Shown here: piece by piece, positions 35,637 to 46,799 of the stretch
How the letters are laid out: each line of letters begins with the position of its first letter
Position numbering within the stretch: the first letter of the stretch is position 1
Assembly: GCF_003149025.1 (NCBI RefSeq)
Contig: NZ_QGDV01000003.1
Span: forward strand, 291,917-355,916
From: Rathayibacter iranicus NCPPB 2253 = VKM Ac-1602
GTDB lineage: Bacteria; Actinomycetota; Actinomycetes; Actinomycetales; Microbacteriaceae
Reading direction: 5' to 3'
Length of the DNA: 64,000 nt
The notes under the pieces: model-generated
Told to the model about the DNA's origin: nothing
Database searches by the model: none
What the model saw: the letters and a program-made list of their open reading frames with translations, nothing else
Made by a program: the position numbers and the translations under genes

Positions 35637-36615
35637 AGTGGAGGTCCTTCTTCTTACCGAAGATGCCCTGTGGTCTGAAGATCACCAGGAGCATGAGAGC
35701 CACCCCCACCACGATGAACCGGATCGGTCCGGTCTGTACGGTGGTGAGGCGGATGAGGTCGTTGTTGAGGACCCCGGTGTCGATCCCGAGCGTGAGCAGT
35801 CCGTCGGTCAGACCGAGGACGACCCAGAAGATGATCGAGCCGGCGACGGGTCCAAAGACCGTCGCGGCGCCGCCCAGCAGCATGATCGTGTAGAGGAAAA
35901 ACGTGAGCTGGGTGCCGTAATTATCGGGCTGAAGCGAGCGGGGGAGGATGAACAGCGCACCCGCGAGTCCGCCCAAAACGCCTCCCAGGATCAGCGCCTG
36001 AATCTTGTAGGAGAAGACGTTCTTGCCGAGCGAGCGCACGGCGTCCTCATCCTCACGAATGCCCTTGATGACGCGTCCCCAGGGGCTACGCATCAGGAGG
36101 AAAACCAGGAGGCAGGCCAGCAACACGAGGCTCCAGCCGACGATGCGCACCCACCACTGGTCTTGGGTATAGGTGAGGACACCGATGCCCCAGCGGCCCT
36201 CCGGCAGCGGGTTGAGGTCGTTGAACGCCTTTGCCGCGCCGTTGATGCCCTCGGAACCGCCGGTGATCGCCGAGAACTCGGGCGTCTTGACCGAGAGCCG
36301 GATGATTTCGGCCGCCGCAATGGTCACGATCGAAAGGTAGTCGGCCCTCAGGCGCAATGTCGGGATGCCGAGGATAAGGGCGAAGACCGTTGCGGCGACG
36401 ATGGTCGCGAGGAACGAGCCCCAGACGGGCCATTCGAATTTGACCGAGGTGATGGCGAAGGCGTATCCACCCACCGCCATGAAGCCGGCCTGTCCGAAGT
36501 TGAGCAGGCCCGTGAATCCGAAGTGGATGACCAGGCCGATGGTCGCGAGCGCGTAGGCCGCGACAGTGGGATCGACGATCTGCCCGATCGCCAGCCAGAT
36601 GAAGTTGAGATTCAT
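35629..36615 (-). CDS. livM: Branched-chain amino-acid ABC transporter permease LivM
   Basis: 328 residues with about ten membrane helices. GFTGLLNFGQAGFMAVGGY near the N-terminus and GRVIKGIREDEDAVRSLGKN (the ATPase-contact loop) are diagnostic of LivM. Ends RPQGIFGKKKDLHFA. Six bases separate it from livH. Confidence 0.93.
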   Translation of the reverse strand: MNLNFIWLAIGQIVDPTVAAYALATIGLVIHFGFTGLLNFGQAGFMAVGGYAFAITSVKFEWPVWGSFLATIVAATVFALILGIPTLRLRADYLSIVTIAAAEIIRLSVKTPEFSAITGGSEGINGAAKAFNDLNPLPEGRWGIGVLTYTQDQWWVRIVGWSLVLLACLLVFLLMRSPWGRVIKGIREDEDAVRSLGKNVFSYKIQALILGGVLGGLAGALFILPRSLQPDNYGTQLTFFLYTIMLLGGAATVFGPVAGSIIFWVVLGLTDGLLTLGIDTGVLNNDLIRLTTVQTGPIRFIVVGVALMLLVIFRPQGIFGKKKDLHFA

Positions 36616-36621
36616 GGTGTC

Positions 36622-38043
36622 CTAGCCGATCCGTTCCTTGCGGCCGAGGATTCCCTGCGGCCTGACCAGAAGGATGATGATCATGAGGATGAGCGGAGCC
36701 ACGTACTTGAGGTTCTCCGGGATCCAGATCGTCGAGATGTTCATCATCAGGCCGATGATGAGCGAGCCGATCAGCGCTCCGTAAGCGGAGCCGAGTCCGC
36801 CGAGCGTGATCGCCGCGAAGATCAGCAGCAGGATCGACGCTCCGGTGTCCCAGCGCAGCGACTGGTAGTAGCCGATGTAGACGCCCGCCAGTGCGGCGAG
36901 AGCGCCCGACATAATCCAGACGACGCGGATGACGCGCTCGACGTTGATGCCCGAGGCGGAGGCGAGGGCCCGGTTATCCGAGACTGCGCGCATCGCCTTG
37001 CCGATCTTCGTCTTCGTGAGCACGTATGCCACTCCGACGATGCAGATGACTCCGACGGCCGCGCCGACGAGGTCGGTGAATTTGAGACTGATCCCGAGCG
37101 CCGGCACTGTAAAGAATGGCGCGGTGCTGTTCGGGAGCGAGAGCCGATCGGCTCCGAAGAAGAACACGAACGTGTAGCGCAGCGCCAGCGAGAGCCCAAT
37201 CGTCACGATCATCAGCGGGATCAGCTGGATGCCCTTTTTGCGCAGCGGCTTCCAGAGCAATCCATCCTGGGCGTAGCCGAAGGCCCCGCCCAGGATGACC
37301 GCGATGGGGATGGCGAGCAGTGCGGGGAGCCCGAAGACGCCAGAAAAGAGGTAAGCCATCAGCGCGCCGAACGTGACCAGCTCGCCGTGGGCGAAGTTGT
37401 TCAGCCCGGTCACGCCATAGATCAACGAGGCGCCGATTGCCGCGAGGGCGATCAGGAGTCCGAAGATCAGGCCGGTGACGACCTTGGGCCAGAAGATGAT
37501 CCAGAACGTGTCCGCCGAGACGGGTTGATTGACAGTGTTCGACGTCCCGTCGGGGTTCGTCGCGTCGTTGCCGGTGGTGCCCTCTGTTGCGGGACTGGTC
37601 GGCGCGGCGGAATCTGTCGGGACAGGGACGCTCGCCCCCGTGCCCTTCGAGTTCGCCGTCGAGACGATGAAATTCACGATCTGGTTCTGCGAGGCGACGA
37701 TCTTCACCTGCTTGGGGTTTTGACCAGCGGCTGGATAGCCCTTGTCGGCGGCGAGGGATTCTTCATCGACGGTGACCGTGTAGGTGCCCGCGGCCTCCAG
37801 GGGAAACGTGGCCCGGCCGTCCTCGCCGGTCGTGACGGTCGCGGAGGCGTCGCCGCCGAGTTCGACGCTTACCCCCGTCAGGTTCTCGTTCGTCCCCTGT
37901 ACGCGGACCCAGGCGATGATGGATTGATCGGCGGTGGTGGCCGCGAGGGCCGCGGGGGCGGCGACCGCGATGCCGGTCAGGGATGCGGCGAGCAGACCGA
38001 GCGCGAGCAGGCGGGCGCGGAGTCTCGAGCGTCTCCTATCCAC
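36622..38043 (-). CDS. livH: LivH permease fused to a secreted Ig-like/carboxypeptidase-regulatory-like domain
   Basis: 473 residues, about 170 more than a standard LivH. The GTG at 38043 has GGGAGG ahead. Residues 1-35 form a signal peptide ending AAPAALAA. Residues 40-130 are a beta-sandwich-like domain (VRVQGTNENLTGVSVELGG, GEDGRATFPLEAAGTYTVTV) of the carboxypeptidase-regulatory/Cna-B type. A Thr/Ser/Pro linker follows to about 180, then the permease (IYGVTGLNNFAHGELVTFGA; AMRAVSDNRALASASGINV). The external domain might help dock the lipid-anchored binding protein. The permease part is certain; the role of the extra domain is inference. Confidence 0.92.
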   Translation of the reverse strand: MDRRRSRLRARLLALGLLAASLTGIAVAAPAALAATTADQSIIAWVRVQGTNENLTGVSVELGGDASATVTTGEDGRATFPLEAAGTYTVTVDEESLAADKGYPAAGQNPKQVKIVASQNQIVNFIVSTANSKGTGASVPVPTDSAAPTSPATEGTTGNDATNPDGTSNTVNQPVSADTFWIIFWPKVVTGLIFGLLIALAAIGASLIYGVTGLNNFAHGELVTFGALMAYLFSGVFGLPALLAIPIAVILGGAFGYAQDGLLWKPLRKKGIQLIPLMIVTIGLSLALRYTFVFFFGADRLSLPNSTAPFFTVPALGISLKFTDLVGAAVGVICIVGVAYVLTKTKIGKAMRAVSDNRALASASGINVERVIRVVWIMSGALAALAGVYIGYYQSLRWDTGASILLLIFAAITLGGLGSAYGALIGSLIIGLMMNISTIWIPENLKYVAPLILMIIILLVRPQGILGRKERIG

Positions 38044-39923
<1,880 letters not shown>

Positions 39924-39938
39924 TTGTGGTGCGGGGGC

Positions 39939-40030
39939 GGCGGCGAGTCGGGATTGCGGCCCCTCTGCCCGATGGGCCTTCGACCCATACGCCCACCACG
40001 CCGGAGGGGCCGCAATCCCGACTCGCCGCC
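39939..40030. repeat. Perfect 27-base inverted repeat with 38-base loop
   Basis: The arm 39939-39965 (GGCGGCGAGTCGGGATTGCG and on to CCCTC) pairs without mismatch with 40004-40030. The loop itself holds ATGGG/CCCAT. It begins 16 bases after guaB. It could act as a terminator, but such a long exact arm in a core region also suggests a mobile palindromic repeat. Confidence 0.75.
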
Positions 40031-40328
40031 TCTCTCCGAGAGTCGAGCGTGGCGCTCAGCGGGCGAGCCCGGGGGCACGGCGCGAGCGGCGCTGTGCGCC
40101 GCCGCGACTGCGCCGCCGCTTCTGCATCCCTTCGGACGGCTTCTGCTATCCCGTCGGACGAAGTGGTACCGGCGGACCGTAGGGAAGGAGCGCTAAGCGG
40201 CGATCCGCGTGCCAGCGGATCGCCGTGGCGCGGACGCAGGACGCTCCGCGGGACGCGGCCACCCCCGGGAACCGACCGCGGGCGAGCGACGAGCGGAGCG
40301 AGGAGCGAGCCACAGTAAACTCAACGCC
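40031..40328. other. Intergenic region ahead of guaB3
   Basis: About 300 GC-rich bases with no supported gene. It contains an imperfect direct repeat, CTTCTGCATCCCTTCGGACG (40119-40138) and CTTCTGCTATCCCGTCGGACG (40140-40160). The plus frame through it is only the upstream extension of guaB3. Confidence 0.45.
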
Positions 40329-41447
40329 ATGGAAATCGAGATCGGGCGTGCCAAGCGCGCCCGCCGTGCGTACGCCTTCGACGACATTGCCGTCGTCCCG
40401 AGTCGGCGGACCCGGGACCCCGAGGTCGTGTCGGTGAAGTGGTCGATCGACGCTTACCAGTTCGCGACGCCGATCCTCGCCGCTCCGATGGACTCGGTGG
40501 TCTCGCCGGCGACCGCGATCACGCTGGGGCGGCTGGGCGCACTGGGCGTGCTCGATCTCGAGGGCCTGTGGACCCGCTACGAGGATCCGGAGCCGTTGCT
40601 GGCGGAAATTCGTGAATTGCCCGCCGAGATGGCCACACAGAGGATGCAGGAGATCTACTCCGCGCCGATCCGCCCCGAGCTGGTGACCGCCCGCCTGGCC
40701 GAGATTCGGGCCGCGGGCGTCACTGTCGCGGGTGCGCTTTCTCCGCAGCGCACGGCCGAACTCCACCAGACCGTGGTGGACGCGGGAGTGGACGTCTTCG
40801 TCATCCGCGGAACGACAGTCTCGGCCGAGCACGTCTCCCGCGACACCGAGCCGCTCAATCTCAAGAAGTTCATCTACGAGCTCGACGTACCGGTCATCGT
40901 CGGAGGCGCCTCCACTTATACGGCTGCCCTGCATCTGATGCGCACTGGCGCTGCCGGCGTCCTCGTCGGCTTCGGGGGCGGCGCCGCCTCCACCACGCGC
41001 GCGACCCTCGGCATCCAGGCCCCGATGGCGACCGCCGTCGCCGACGTGGCCGGCGCTCGCCGCGACTACCTCGACGAGTCCGGCGGACGCTACGTGCACG
41101 TCATCGCCGACGGCGGACTCGGGACTTCCGGCGACATCGTCAAGGCCGTCGCGGTCGGAGCGGACGCCGTGATGCTCGGTTCGGCCCTCGCCCGAGCGAC
41201 CGATGCGCCCGGCGGTGGCTGGCACTGGGGGGCGGAGGCACACCACCCGCAGCTCCCGCGCGGCCGCCGCGTCCAGGTTGGCACCGTCGGCACGCTCGAA
41301 CAGGTCCTCTACGGCCCGGCCACCGGAGCCGACGGCACCGCCAACCTGATCGGCGCTCTTCGCCGCTCGATGGCGACCACCGGCTACTCCGACCTCAAGG
41401 AGTTCCAGCGCGTCGAGGTCGTCGTAGCCCCATACCAGCCCAGCTGA
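40329..41447 (+). CDS. guaB3: GuaB3-family IMP dehydrogenase-related protein
   Basis: 372 residues. The (beta/alpha)8 barrel is clearly related to IMP dehydrogenase (RAYAFDDIAVVPSRRTRDPE; ADGGLGTSGDIVKAVAVGAD), but there are no CBS domains and the catalytic loop reads GGGAASTTRATLG, with serine where guaB has the catalytic cysteine. This is the actinobacterial GuaB3 pattern. Its reaction here cannot be deduced. The ATG at 40329 gives the standard N-terminus; the longer frame from 40209 is intergenic. Confidence 0.9.
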   Translation: MEIEIGRAKRARRAYAFDDIAVVPSRRTRDPEVVSVKWSIDAYQFATPILAAPMDSVVSPATAITLGRLGALGVLDLEGLWTRYEDPEPLLAEIRELPAEMATQRMQEIYSAPIRPELVTARLAEIRAAGVTVAGALSPQRTAELHQTVVDAGVDVFVIRGTTVSAEHVSRDTEPLNLKKFIYELDVPVIVGGASTYTAALHLMRTGAAGVLVGFGGGAASTTRATLGIQAPMATAVADVAGARRDYLDESGGRYVHVIADGGLGTSGDIVKAVAVGADAVMLGSALARATDAPGGGWHWGAEAHHPQLPRGRRVQVGTVGTLEQVLYGPATGADGTANLIGALRRSMATTGYSDLKEFQRVEVVVAPYQPS

Positions 41448-41640
41448 CGTTCACCGAACGAGGGGACCCCGGACCGTCGAGGCCGCCACAAACAGCGGGC
41501 TCCCTGAATGGGCCAGGGTTCCCTGGGTGGAAGGGGCCGACGGCCGTCTTCTGGGAGCGAACGGGACACGGCGTGTGCAGGAGCGCATCTAAGCTGGAGG
41601 TTCTGAGTCAGGAGCGTCGCAGGGCGCGGATGGAGCACGC
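41448..41640. other. Intergenic region ahead of the antiporter genes
   Basis: No gene. A TAAGCT near 41589 could be a -10 box. GGGCTCCCTGAATGGGCCAGGG-like GC repeats near 41498 could form a weak hairpin ending the guaB3 message. Confidence 0.3.
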
Positions 41641-42159
41641 ATGGTCGAGGTCCGCAGGGTCAAGCTGCCCGGAGTCGGCGTTCTGCACACGTTCCTGACC
41701 GCCGATGGCGGCAAGGTGGGCGTCATCGCGCACCGGTCCGGTCACAGCGATCTCATCACGTTCGCTGAGGGCGACCAGGACGGTGCGAAGGTCTCGCTCC
41801 GGCTCAGCGACGACGAGGCGCACACCCTCGCCGAGCTGCTCGGCGGCACGCAGATCACCGAGTCCCTCACCGCACTCGACCAGATCCCCGGCCTTTCCAT
41901 CGACTGGTTCACGGTCGACTACGACGACCACATCGCCGGCCAGCAGCTCGGCAAGCCGGCCGACCGCGGGATCGTCGGCCTCACGGTCGTCGCCGTCGTC
42001 CGCGGTGACGCGGCCAACCCGGCTCCCGCCCCCGACTTCAGGGTCTTCCCCGGCGACACCCTCGTGGTCGCGGGGAGCCCGGAGAAGGTCGCCAAGGCGT
42101 TCGCTTTCTTCCGCACCGGCAGCTTCGCCAAGGCGGTCGACGCCCCGCCCGGAGCCTGA
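41641..42159 (+). CDS. Cation/proton antiporter regulatory subunit (KhtT-like, TrkA-C domain)
   Basis: 172 residues, soluble. The first half begins MVEVRRVKLPGVGVLHTFLT, as in KhtT; the second half (about 85-160) is a TrkA-C domain (RGIVGLTVVAVVR; FRVFPGDTLVVAGSPEKV) that binds a regulatory nucleotide or ion. It lies two bases before the antiporter gene, so the pair should form a gated K+/H+ exchanger. Confidence 0.85.
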   Translation: MVEVRRVKLPGVGVLHTFLTADGGKVGVIAHRSGHSDLITFAEGDQDGAKVSLRLSDDEAHTLAELLGGTQITESLTALDQIPGLSIDWFTVDYDDHIAGQQLGKPADRGIVGLTVVAVVRGDAANPAPAPDFRVFPGDTLVVAGSPEKVAKAFAFFRTGSFAKAVDAPPGA

Positions 42160-42161
42160 GG

Positions 42162-43583
42162 ATGCATCACGGCGAAGACCTCATCGTCCTCGGGATCCTG
42201 TTCGTCGTCGCCTACGTCCTCGGTCGGCTAGGGAGGACGATCGGGCTCCCGGCCATTCCCATCTACATGGTCGTCGGACTCCTGGCGAGCCCGAACTTCC
42301 AGCTGTTTCCCCTCGACTTCGAGTCGAGCTACATCGAGCTGACGGCCGTCTTCGGCCTGATCCTCCTCTTGTTCAACCTCGGGCTTGAATTCGACCAGGA
42401 CGAATTCTTCGGTAACGCCGGGAGGCTGATTCTCTCTGGCGGCTCCTACATCGCGGTCAACATGGCGGTCGGCCTGGTCTTCGGCTTTATGCTCGGCTGG
42501 GGGAGCCGGGAGGCGCTCATCATCGCCGGCATCACGGCCACGAGTTCGAGCGCGATCGTCACCAAGCTGCTGATCGAACTGAAGCGGTTGGCGAACCCCG
42601 AGACGCCGATGATCCTCGGTGTGACCGTGGTTGAGGACATCTTTATCGCGGTATATCTGGCGATCGTGTCCGTCGTTCTCTCGGGGGAGACGGAACCGTG
42701 GCCGGTCATCCTCAAGCTGCTCATCGCCTTCGCATTCCTCGTGGTGATGTTCGCGGTCGCTCGCTGGGGTGGCCGCGTGGTCTCGAGGTTGTTCCGCACC
42801 CGCGACGACGAGCTGTTCACGATTCTGTTTTTCGGACTCGCGATCCTCTTCGGCGGGATCGGCGAGGTTCTCGGAGTGACGGACGCAATCGGCGCCTTCC
42901 TCATCGGCCTTGTCATCGGAGCGACCCGCTTCCGCTCGCGGGTAGAGCACATCGCGATCCCGCTCCGGGATGTGTTCGGCGCGTTCTTCTTTGTCAACTT
43001 CGGGCTGGGGCTCGATCCGGGAGCGTTCCCGAGCGTCGTCGTCCCGGTGCTGATCGCCTCCGTCATGACGATCGTGCTCAACCTCGGTGCAGGCCAGTTT
43101 GTCGCCTGGCTGAACAAGCTTGGGCCGCGAGCCGGGCTGAACGCGGCGTTCATCCTGCATAACCGGGGCGAGTTCGCGCTGATCCTGGCGACGCTCTCGC
43201 TCTCGGCAGGCCTCGACGAGCGGATCCAACCTTTTGCTGGTCTGTACGTTCTCATCATGGCGATCGTTGGCCCGATCCTGGCCTCGCGCTCCGAGACCAT
43301 CGGAGCATTCCTGTCGCGGCGTCGGCGCCGTCCCACTCCGGCGCGCCCCGCGATGACCGACGAAAACTTCGCTCTCGTTGAGGCGGCGATGGTGGCTCCC
43401 GGGGCCGAGGCGACCGAGGCTCTCGAGGAGCCGACGGAGCCGCCACGGAGGTCGATCGAGCACGACGAACTCGACGACGAATTCCCTGACCCGATGCGAC
43501 AGGCCCTGATCGACCAGGCGATGCAACAGTCGGACGGGGCGGATAACGGCCGCCCGAGGCGTCCGCGGGAGCCGGACTACTGA
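42162..43583 (+). CDS. Monovalent cation/proton antiporter, CPA2 family (KhtU/KefB-like)
   Basis: 473 residues with 12-13 predicted helices up to about 390, followed by a hydrophilic acidic tail. GLPAIPIYMVVGLLASPNF, ITATSSSAIVTKLLIEL and HNRGEFALILATLSL are characteristic of CPA2 antiporters. There is no TrkA-N domain in the protein itself; regulation presumably comes from the preceding gene. Likely role: K+ efflux in exchange for H+ under alkaline or osmotic stress. Confidence 0.88.
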   Translation: MHHGEDLIVLGILFVVAYVLGRLGRTIGLPAIPIYMVVGLLASPNFQLFPLDFESSYIELTAVFGLILLLFNLGLEFDQDEFFGNAGRLILSGGSYIAVNMAVGLVFGFMLGWGSREALIIAGITATSSSAIVTKLLIELKRLANPETPMILGVTVVEDIFIAVYLAIVSVVLSGETEPWPVILKLLIAFAFLVVMFAVARWGGRVVSRLFRTRDDELFTILFFGLAILFGGIGEVLGVTDAIGAFLIGLVIGATRFRSRVEHIAIPLRDVFGAFFFVNFGLGLDPGAFPSVVVPVLIASVMTIVLNLGAGQFVAWLNKLGPRAGLNAAFILHNRGEFALILATLSLSAGLDERIQPFAGLYVLIMAIVGPILASRSETIGAFLSRRRRRPTPARPAMTDENFALVEAAMVAPGAEATEALEEPTEPPRRSIEHDELDDEFPDPMRQALIDQAMQQSDGADNGRPRRPREPDY

Positions 43584-43665
43584 CCCAGCGGGGCTCCGAC
43601 ACTCGCGGGTTAGGCTTCCTGAGGCTCGTGGGACATCCCGGGGGACAAGCGCGGACGAGGAACGA

Positions 43666-44478
43666 ATGACGCAAAGCACGGTCTGGCAGGTGGCCCGGCG
43701 ACCGCGCTGGATCGCCGCGCTCCTGCTCGCCCTTGTGATCGCCGGACTGTTCGCGGCGCTCGGGCAGTGGCAGATAGGCCGCGCTGTCGACGCGGCTGCG
43801 CCCGATTCCGGAGTGTCGGAGTCGACGCTCGCGCTCGAGGACGTTGCGATGCCCTCGCGCTCGATCACTGCGACCGCTGACGGTCAGCGCGTCGAGGGCA
43901 GCTCGAGCGTCGTCGCCGGGGGCGCTGAGATCCTCGGCGGCCGCCTGAACGGGGAGCGGCCGGGCTGGTGGGTCATCGCCCGCACCCGTACGGTCGACGC
44001 CGATCTGGTTCTCGCCTACGGCTGGACGGCTCACCGTGACCAGGCGCAGAGCGTCGCCGACCGAGTGAACAGCGGCGAGGAGCGGACCCCTCTTGCTTTC
44101 ACCGGCCGCCTTGTCGCGAATGAGGCAGCCGAGGTCCCCGCCGCTGGACTGGATCCGATGACCCTCACCGCGCTGTCGATCCCGGCCCTCATCAACCGCT
44201 GGCCGGATCCTCCGCAGGACGTCTATCAGGGCTATGTCGTCGTCGACCAGCCGATCAATGGCCTCGAGGCCATTGACTCCCCGGCCCGGGTCAGCGATGT
44301 GTCGCTCAATTGGCTGAATGTGTTTTACGCGGTCGAGTGGGTCGTGTTCGCTGGATTCGCGCTCTACCTGTGGTTCCGGCTCGTCCGCGACACGTGGGAG
44401 CGCGAGGCAGAGGAGGCGCTGGAGGCCGAAGAGCGGGCACGAAGCGACCGGGCCGAGGCTCCCGCTCCCGCCCCGTAA
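43666..44478 (+). CDS. SURF1-family cytochrome oxidase assembly protein
   Basis: 270 residues with one helix near each end (about 15-35 and 222-242), the SURF1 topology. LFAALGQWQIGRAVDAA, GWWVIARTRT and the second-helix YAVEWVVFAGFALYLWFRL support the family. SURF1 assists insertion of haem into the terminal oxidase. Followed by the DUF3817 gene after 10 bases. Confidence 0.85.
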   Translation: MTQSTVWQVARRPRWIAALLLALVIAGLFAALGQWQIGRAVDAAAPDSGVSESTLALEDVAMPSRSITATADGQRVEGSSSVVAGGAEILGGRLNGERPGWWVIARTRTVDADLVLAYGWTAHRDQAQSVADRVNSGEERTPLAFTGRLVANEAAEVPAAGLDPMTLTALSIPALINRWPDPPQDVYQGYVVVDQPINGLEAIDSPARVSDVSLNWLNVFYAVEWVVFAGFALYLWFRLVRDTWEREAEEALEAEERARSDRAEAPAPAP

Positions 44479-44488
44479 ACTGGGCATC

Positions 44489-44971
44489 ATGCCCCTCGAG
44501 CCCAAGCCCGCGCAGTTTCCTGCGATTCGGAGCGCCCTGCGATTCTACCGGGTGACCTCGATTATTACCGGCGTGATGCTGCTCCTGCTCTGCGCCGAGA
44601 TGCTGCTGAAGTACGTGTTTCACCTGGAGCTGTTCGCGTTCGGACAGCAGGGCGCGCTGCATTTTGCCCCGATGTACGAGGTGCCCGGCGGCGAGTACCG
44701 CTCGAGCGGTACCGGTGCGAATGTGTCCACGGGCATCCTGATCGCGCACGGCTGGTTCTACGTCGTCTACCTCTTCGCCGACTTCCGCCTGTGGAGCCTG
44801 ATGCGCTGGCCATTCGCGCGCTTCGTGCTCATCGCGCTCGGCGGAGTCGTTCCCACCCTCTCCTTCTTCGTCGAGACTCGCATCGCCCGCGAGGTCGAGC
44901 AGTACCTCGAGCGCCGCACCGTCGGCACCGACCCGAAGACCCCGTCCGACTCCGTGGAGGCCCCCCATTAG
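44489..44971 (+). CDS. DUF3817 membrane protein
   Basis: 160 residues with three or four helices; [29 protein letters not shown], broken by a loop and [20 protein letters not shown], then [18 protein letters not shown], is the DUF3817 layout seen between SURF1 and guaA in this family of bacteria. The ATG at 44489 is the start; earlier codons in this frame overlap SURF1. Its stop overlaps the inferred guaA start. Confidence 0.85.
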   Translation: MPLEPKPAQFPAIRSALRFYRVTSIITGVMLLLLCAEMLLKYVFHLELFAFGQQGALHFAPMYEVPGGEYRSSGTGANVSTGILIAHGWFYVVYLFADFRLWSLMRWPFARFVLIALGGVVPTLSFFVETRIAREVEQYLERRTVGTDPKTPSDSVEAPH

Positions 44972-46565
44972 CGAGCACCCCAGCGTTCCTCAGCCGCATC
45001 TTGCCGCGCAGCCCGTCCTCGTCGTCGACTTCGGCGCCCAATACGCGCAGCTCATCGCCCGCCGCGTCCGCGAGGCGAACGTTTACTCCGAGATCGTGCC
45101 GTCGAACGCTACGGCCGCCGAGATCGCGGCCAAGTCTCCGGTCGGCATCATCCTTTCCGGAGGGCCCTCCAGCGTGTACGAGGAGGGCGCTCCCCAGCTC
45201 GACCCCGCTATTTTCGATCTCGGCGTTCCCGTCCTGGGCATCTGCTACGGCTTCCAGGTGATGGCGAAGACCCTCGGCGGCGAGGTCGCCAACACGGGGC
45301 TTCGCGAGTATGGAGCGACGGACGCCGCGATCTCGACCGACGGCGGCGTGCTCCTCGGCGAGCAGCCGACCGATCAGACGGTGTGGATGAGCCATGGTGA
45401 CTCCGTCGCCAAGGCCCCCGAGGGCTTCGACGTCCTCGCCTCCACTACTTCCACCCCGGTCGCCGCGTTCGGCAACGACGCGCGCCGCCTCTACGGAGTG
45501 CAATGGCACCCCGAGGTGAAGCACTCCGCGCACGGTCAGGCCGTCATCGAGAACTTTCTGCACCGCGCCGCGGGCATTCCCGCCGACTGGAACTCGTCGA
45601 ACGTGATCGACGACCAGGTCGCCGTCATTCGCGAGCAGGTCGGTTCCGGCCGCGTCATCTGCGGCCTCTCCGGTGGAGTCGACTCCGCTGTCGCCGCCGC
45701 CCTCGTACACCGCGCGATCGGCGACCAGCTGACCTGCGTCTTCGTTGACCACGGCCTGCTCCGCAAGGACGAGCGCCGCCAGGTCGAGGAGGATTACGTG
45801 GCCGCCACCGGCGTCCGCCTCGTGACCGTCGATGCCCGCGAGCAGTTCCTCGACGCACTGGCCGGTGTCAGCGACCCGGAGCAGAAGCGCAAGATCATTG
45901 GCCGCGAATTCATCCGCACCTTCGAGGCCGCAGCCGAAGCCCTCGTGCTCGAGGCGCAGGGCGAAGGGGAGTCGATCGACTTTCTCGTCCAGGGCACCCT
46001 CTACCCCGACGTGGTCGAATCCGGCGGCGGTACCGGCACCGCCAACATCAAATCGCACCACAACGTCGGCGGCCTCCCCGAAGACCTACAGTTCGCGCTT
46101 GTCGAACCCCTGCGCACGCTGTTCAAGGATGAGGTTCGCGCAATCGGCCGCGAACTCGGCCTCCCCGAGGCCATCGTCGGCCGCCAGCCGTTCCCCGGCC
46201 CGGGCCTCGGCATCAGGATCATCGGCGAGGTCACCCAGGAGCGACTCGACCTGCTCCAGGACGCCGACGCTATCGTCCGCGCTGAACTTACCGCCGCCGG
46301 CCTGGACACCGAAATCTGGCAGTGCCCCGTCGTGCTGCTCGCCGACGTCCGCTCCGTCGGCGTCCAGGGCGACGGACGCACCTACGGCCACCCGATCGTG
46401 CTGCGCCCCGTCTCGTCCGAGGACGCGATGACGGCCGACTGGACCCGGCTGCCCTACGACCTCCTCGCCCGCATCTCCAACCGCATCACCAACGAAGTCA
46501 GCGGAGTGAACCGGGTCGTTCTCGACGTGACCTCCAAACCCCCCGCCACCATCGAGTGGGAGTAA
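44967..46565 (+). CDS. guaA: GMP synthase (glutamine-hydrolysing), apparent ATT start
   Basis: 532 residues if begun at ATT 44967. The conserved N-terminus [20 protein letters not shown] lies upstream of the first ATG/GTG/TTG in frame (GTG 45096), so that GTG would remove the first strand and helix of the glutaminase domain. GTGGAGG at 44954-44960 sits six bases before ATT AGC GAG CAC, exactly where relatives have ATG. The glutaminase nucleophile is in LGICYGFQ, with WHPEV; the synthetase P-loop is [14 protein letters not shown]; the dimer domain ends PATIEWE. Converts XMP to GMP. The enzyme identity is certain; the ATT start is inferred. Confidence 0.9.
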   Translation: MSEHPSVPQPHLAAQPVLVVDFGAQYAQLIARRVREANVYSEIVPSNATAAEIAAKSPVGIILSGGPSSVYEEGAPQLDPAIFDLGVPVLGICYGFQVMAKTLGGEVANTGLREYGATDAAISTDGGVLLGEQPTDQTVWMSHGDSVAKAPEGFDVLASTTSTPVAAFGNDARRLYGVQWHPEVKHSAHGQAVIENFLHRAAGIPADWNSSNVIDDQVAVIREQVGSGRVICGLSGGVDSAVAAALVHRAIGDQLTCVFVDHGLLRKDERRQVEEDYVAATGVRLVTVDAREQFLDALAGVSDPEQKRKIIGREFIRTFEAAAEALVLEAQGEGESIDFLVQGTLYPDVVESGGGTGTANIKSHHNVGGLPEDLQFALVEPLRTLFKDEVRAIGRELGLPEAIVGRQPFPGPGLGIRIIGEVTQERLDLLQDADAIVRAELTAAGLDTEIWQCPVVLLADVRSVGVQGDGRTYGHPIVLRPVSSEDAMTADWTRLPYDLLARISNRITNEVSGVNRVVLDVTSKPPATIEWE

Positions 46566-46799
46566 CGCCGCAAGCTGATCGCGCGGAGGCCCGCGGTCGC
46601 GGGGGATCGGGCGTCGTCGCTGGCTGCGACTCGCTCCTGCATTTCGGAGGGTTGGCTCTTGACGGAGCCGTGCGATGTGCAGGGGATGCGGGGGAATGAG
46701 CGGATTCGGCAGCCGAGGACGCGTGGGGAAGCGGCGATCCCCTGCAGATCGCACAAGATCCTGCAGATCGCACGGGAGGTGCCGGTCGAGCAGGGCGGG
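46566..46799. other. Intergenic region with inverted and direct repeats
   Basis: No gene. GTGCGATGTGCAGGGGAT (46670-46687) forms an 18-base inverted repeat with 46737-46754 (one mismatch), and the right arm's CCTGCAGATCGCAC core is repeated directly at 46760-46773. It may act as a terminator between guaA and the converging gene, or be a protein-binding array. Confidence 0.5.

Noticed and set aside
42228..43868. 546-codon minus-strand frame opposite the antiporter
   Set aside because: Mirrors the antiporter's codon bias and shows no protein family.
45096..46565. guaA starting at GTG 45096
   Set aside because: It would delete the conserved [13 protein letters not shown] segment that is plainly encoded in the same frame upstream.
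46283..46773. Short repeats after guaA as a CRISPR array
   Set aside because: Only two or three copies, uneven spacing, inverted orientation and no cas genes.
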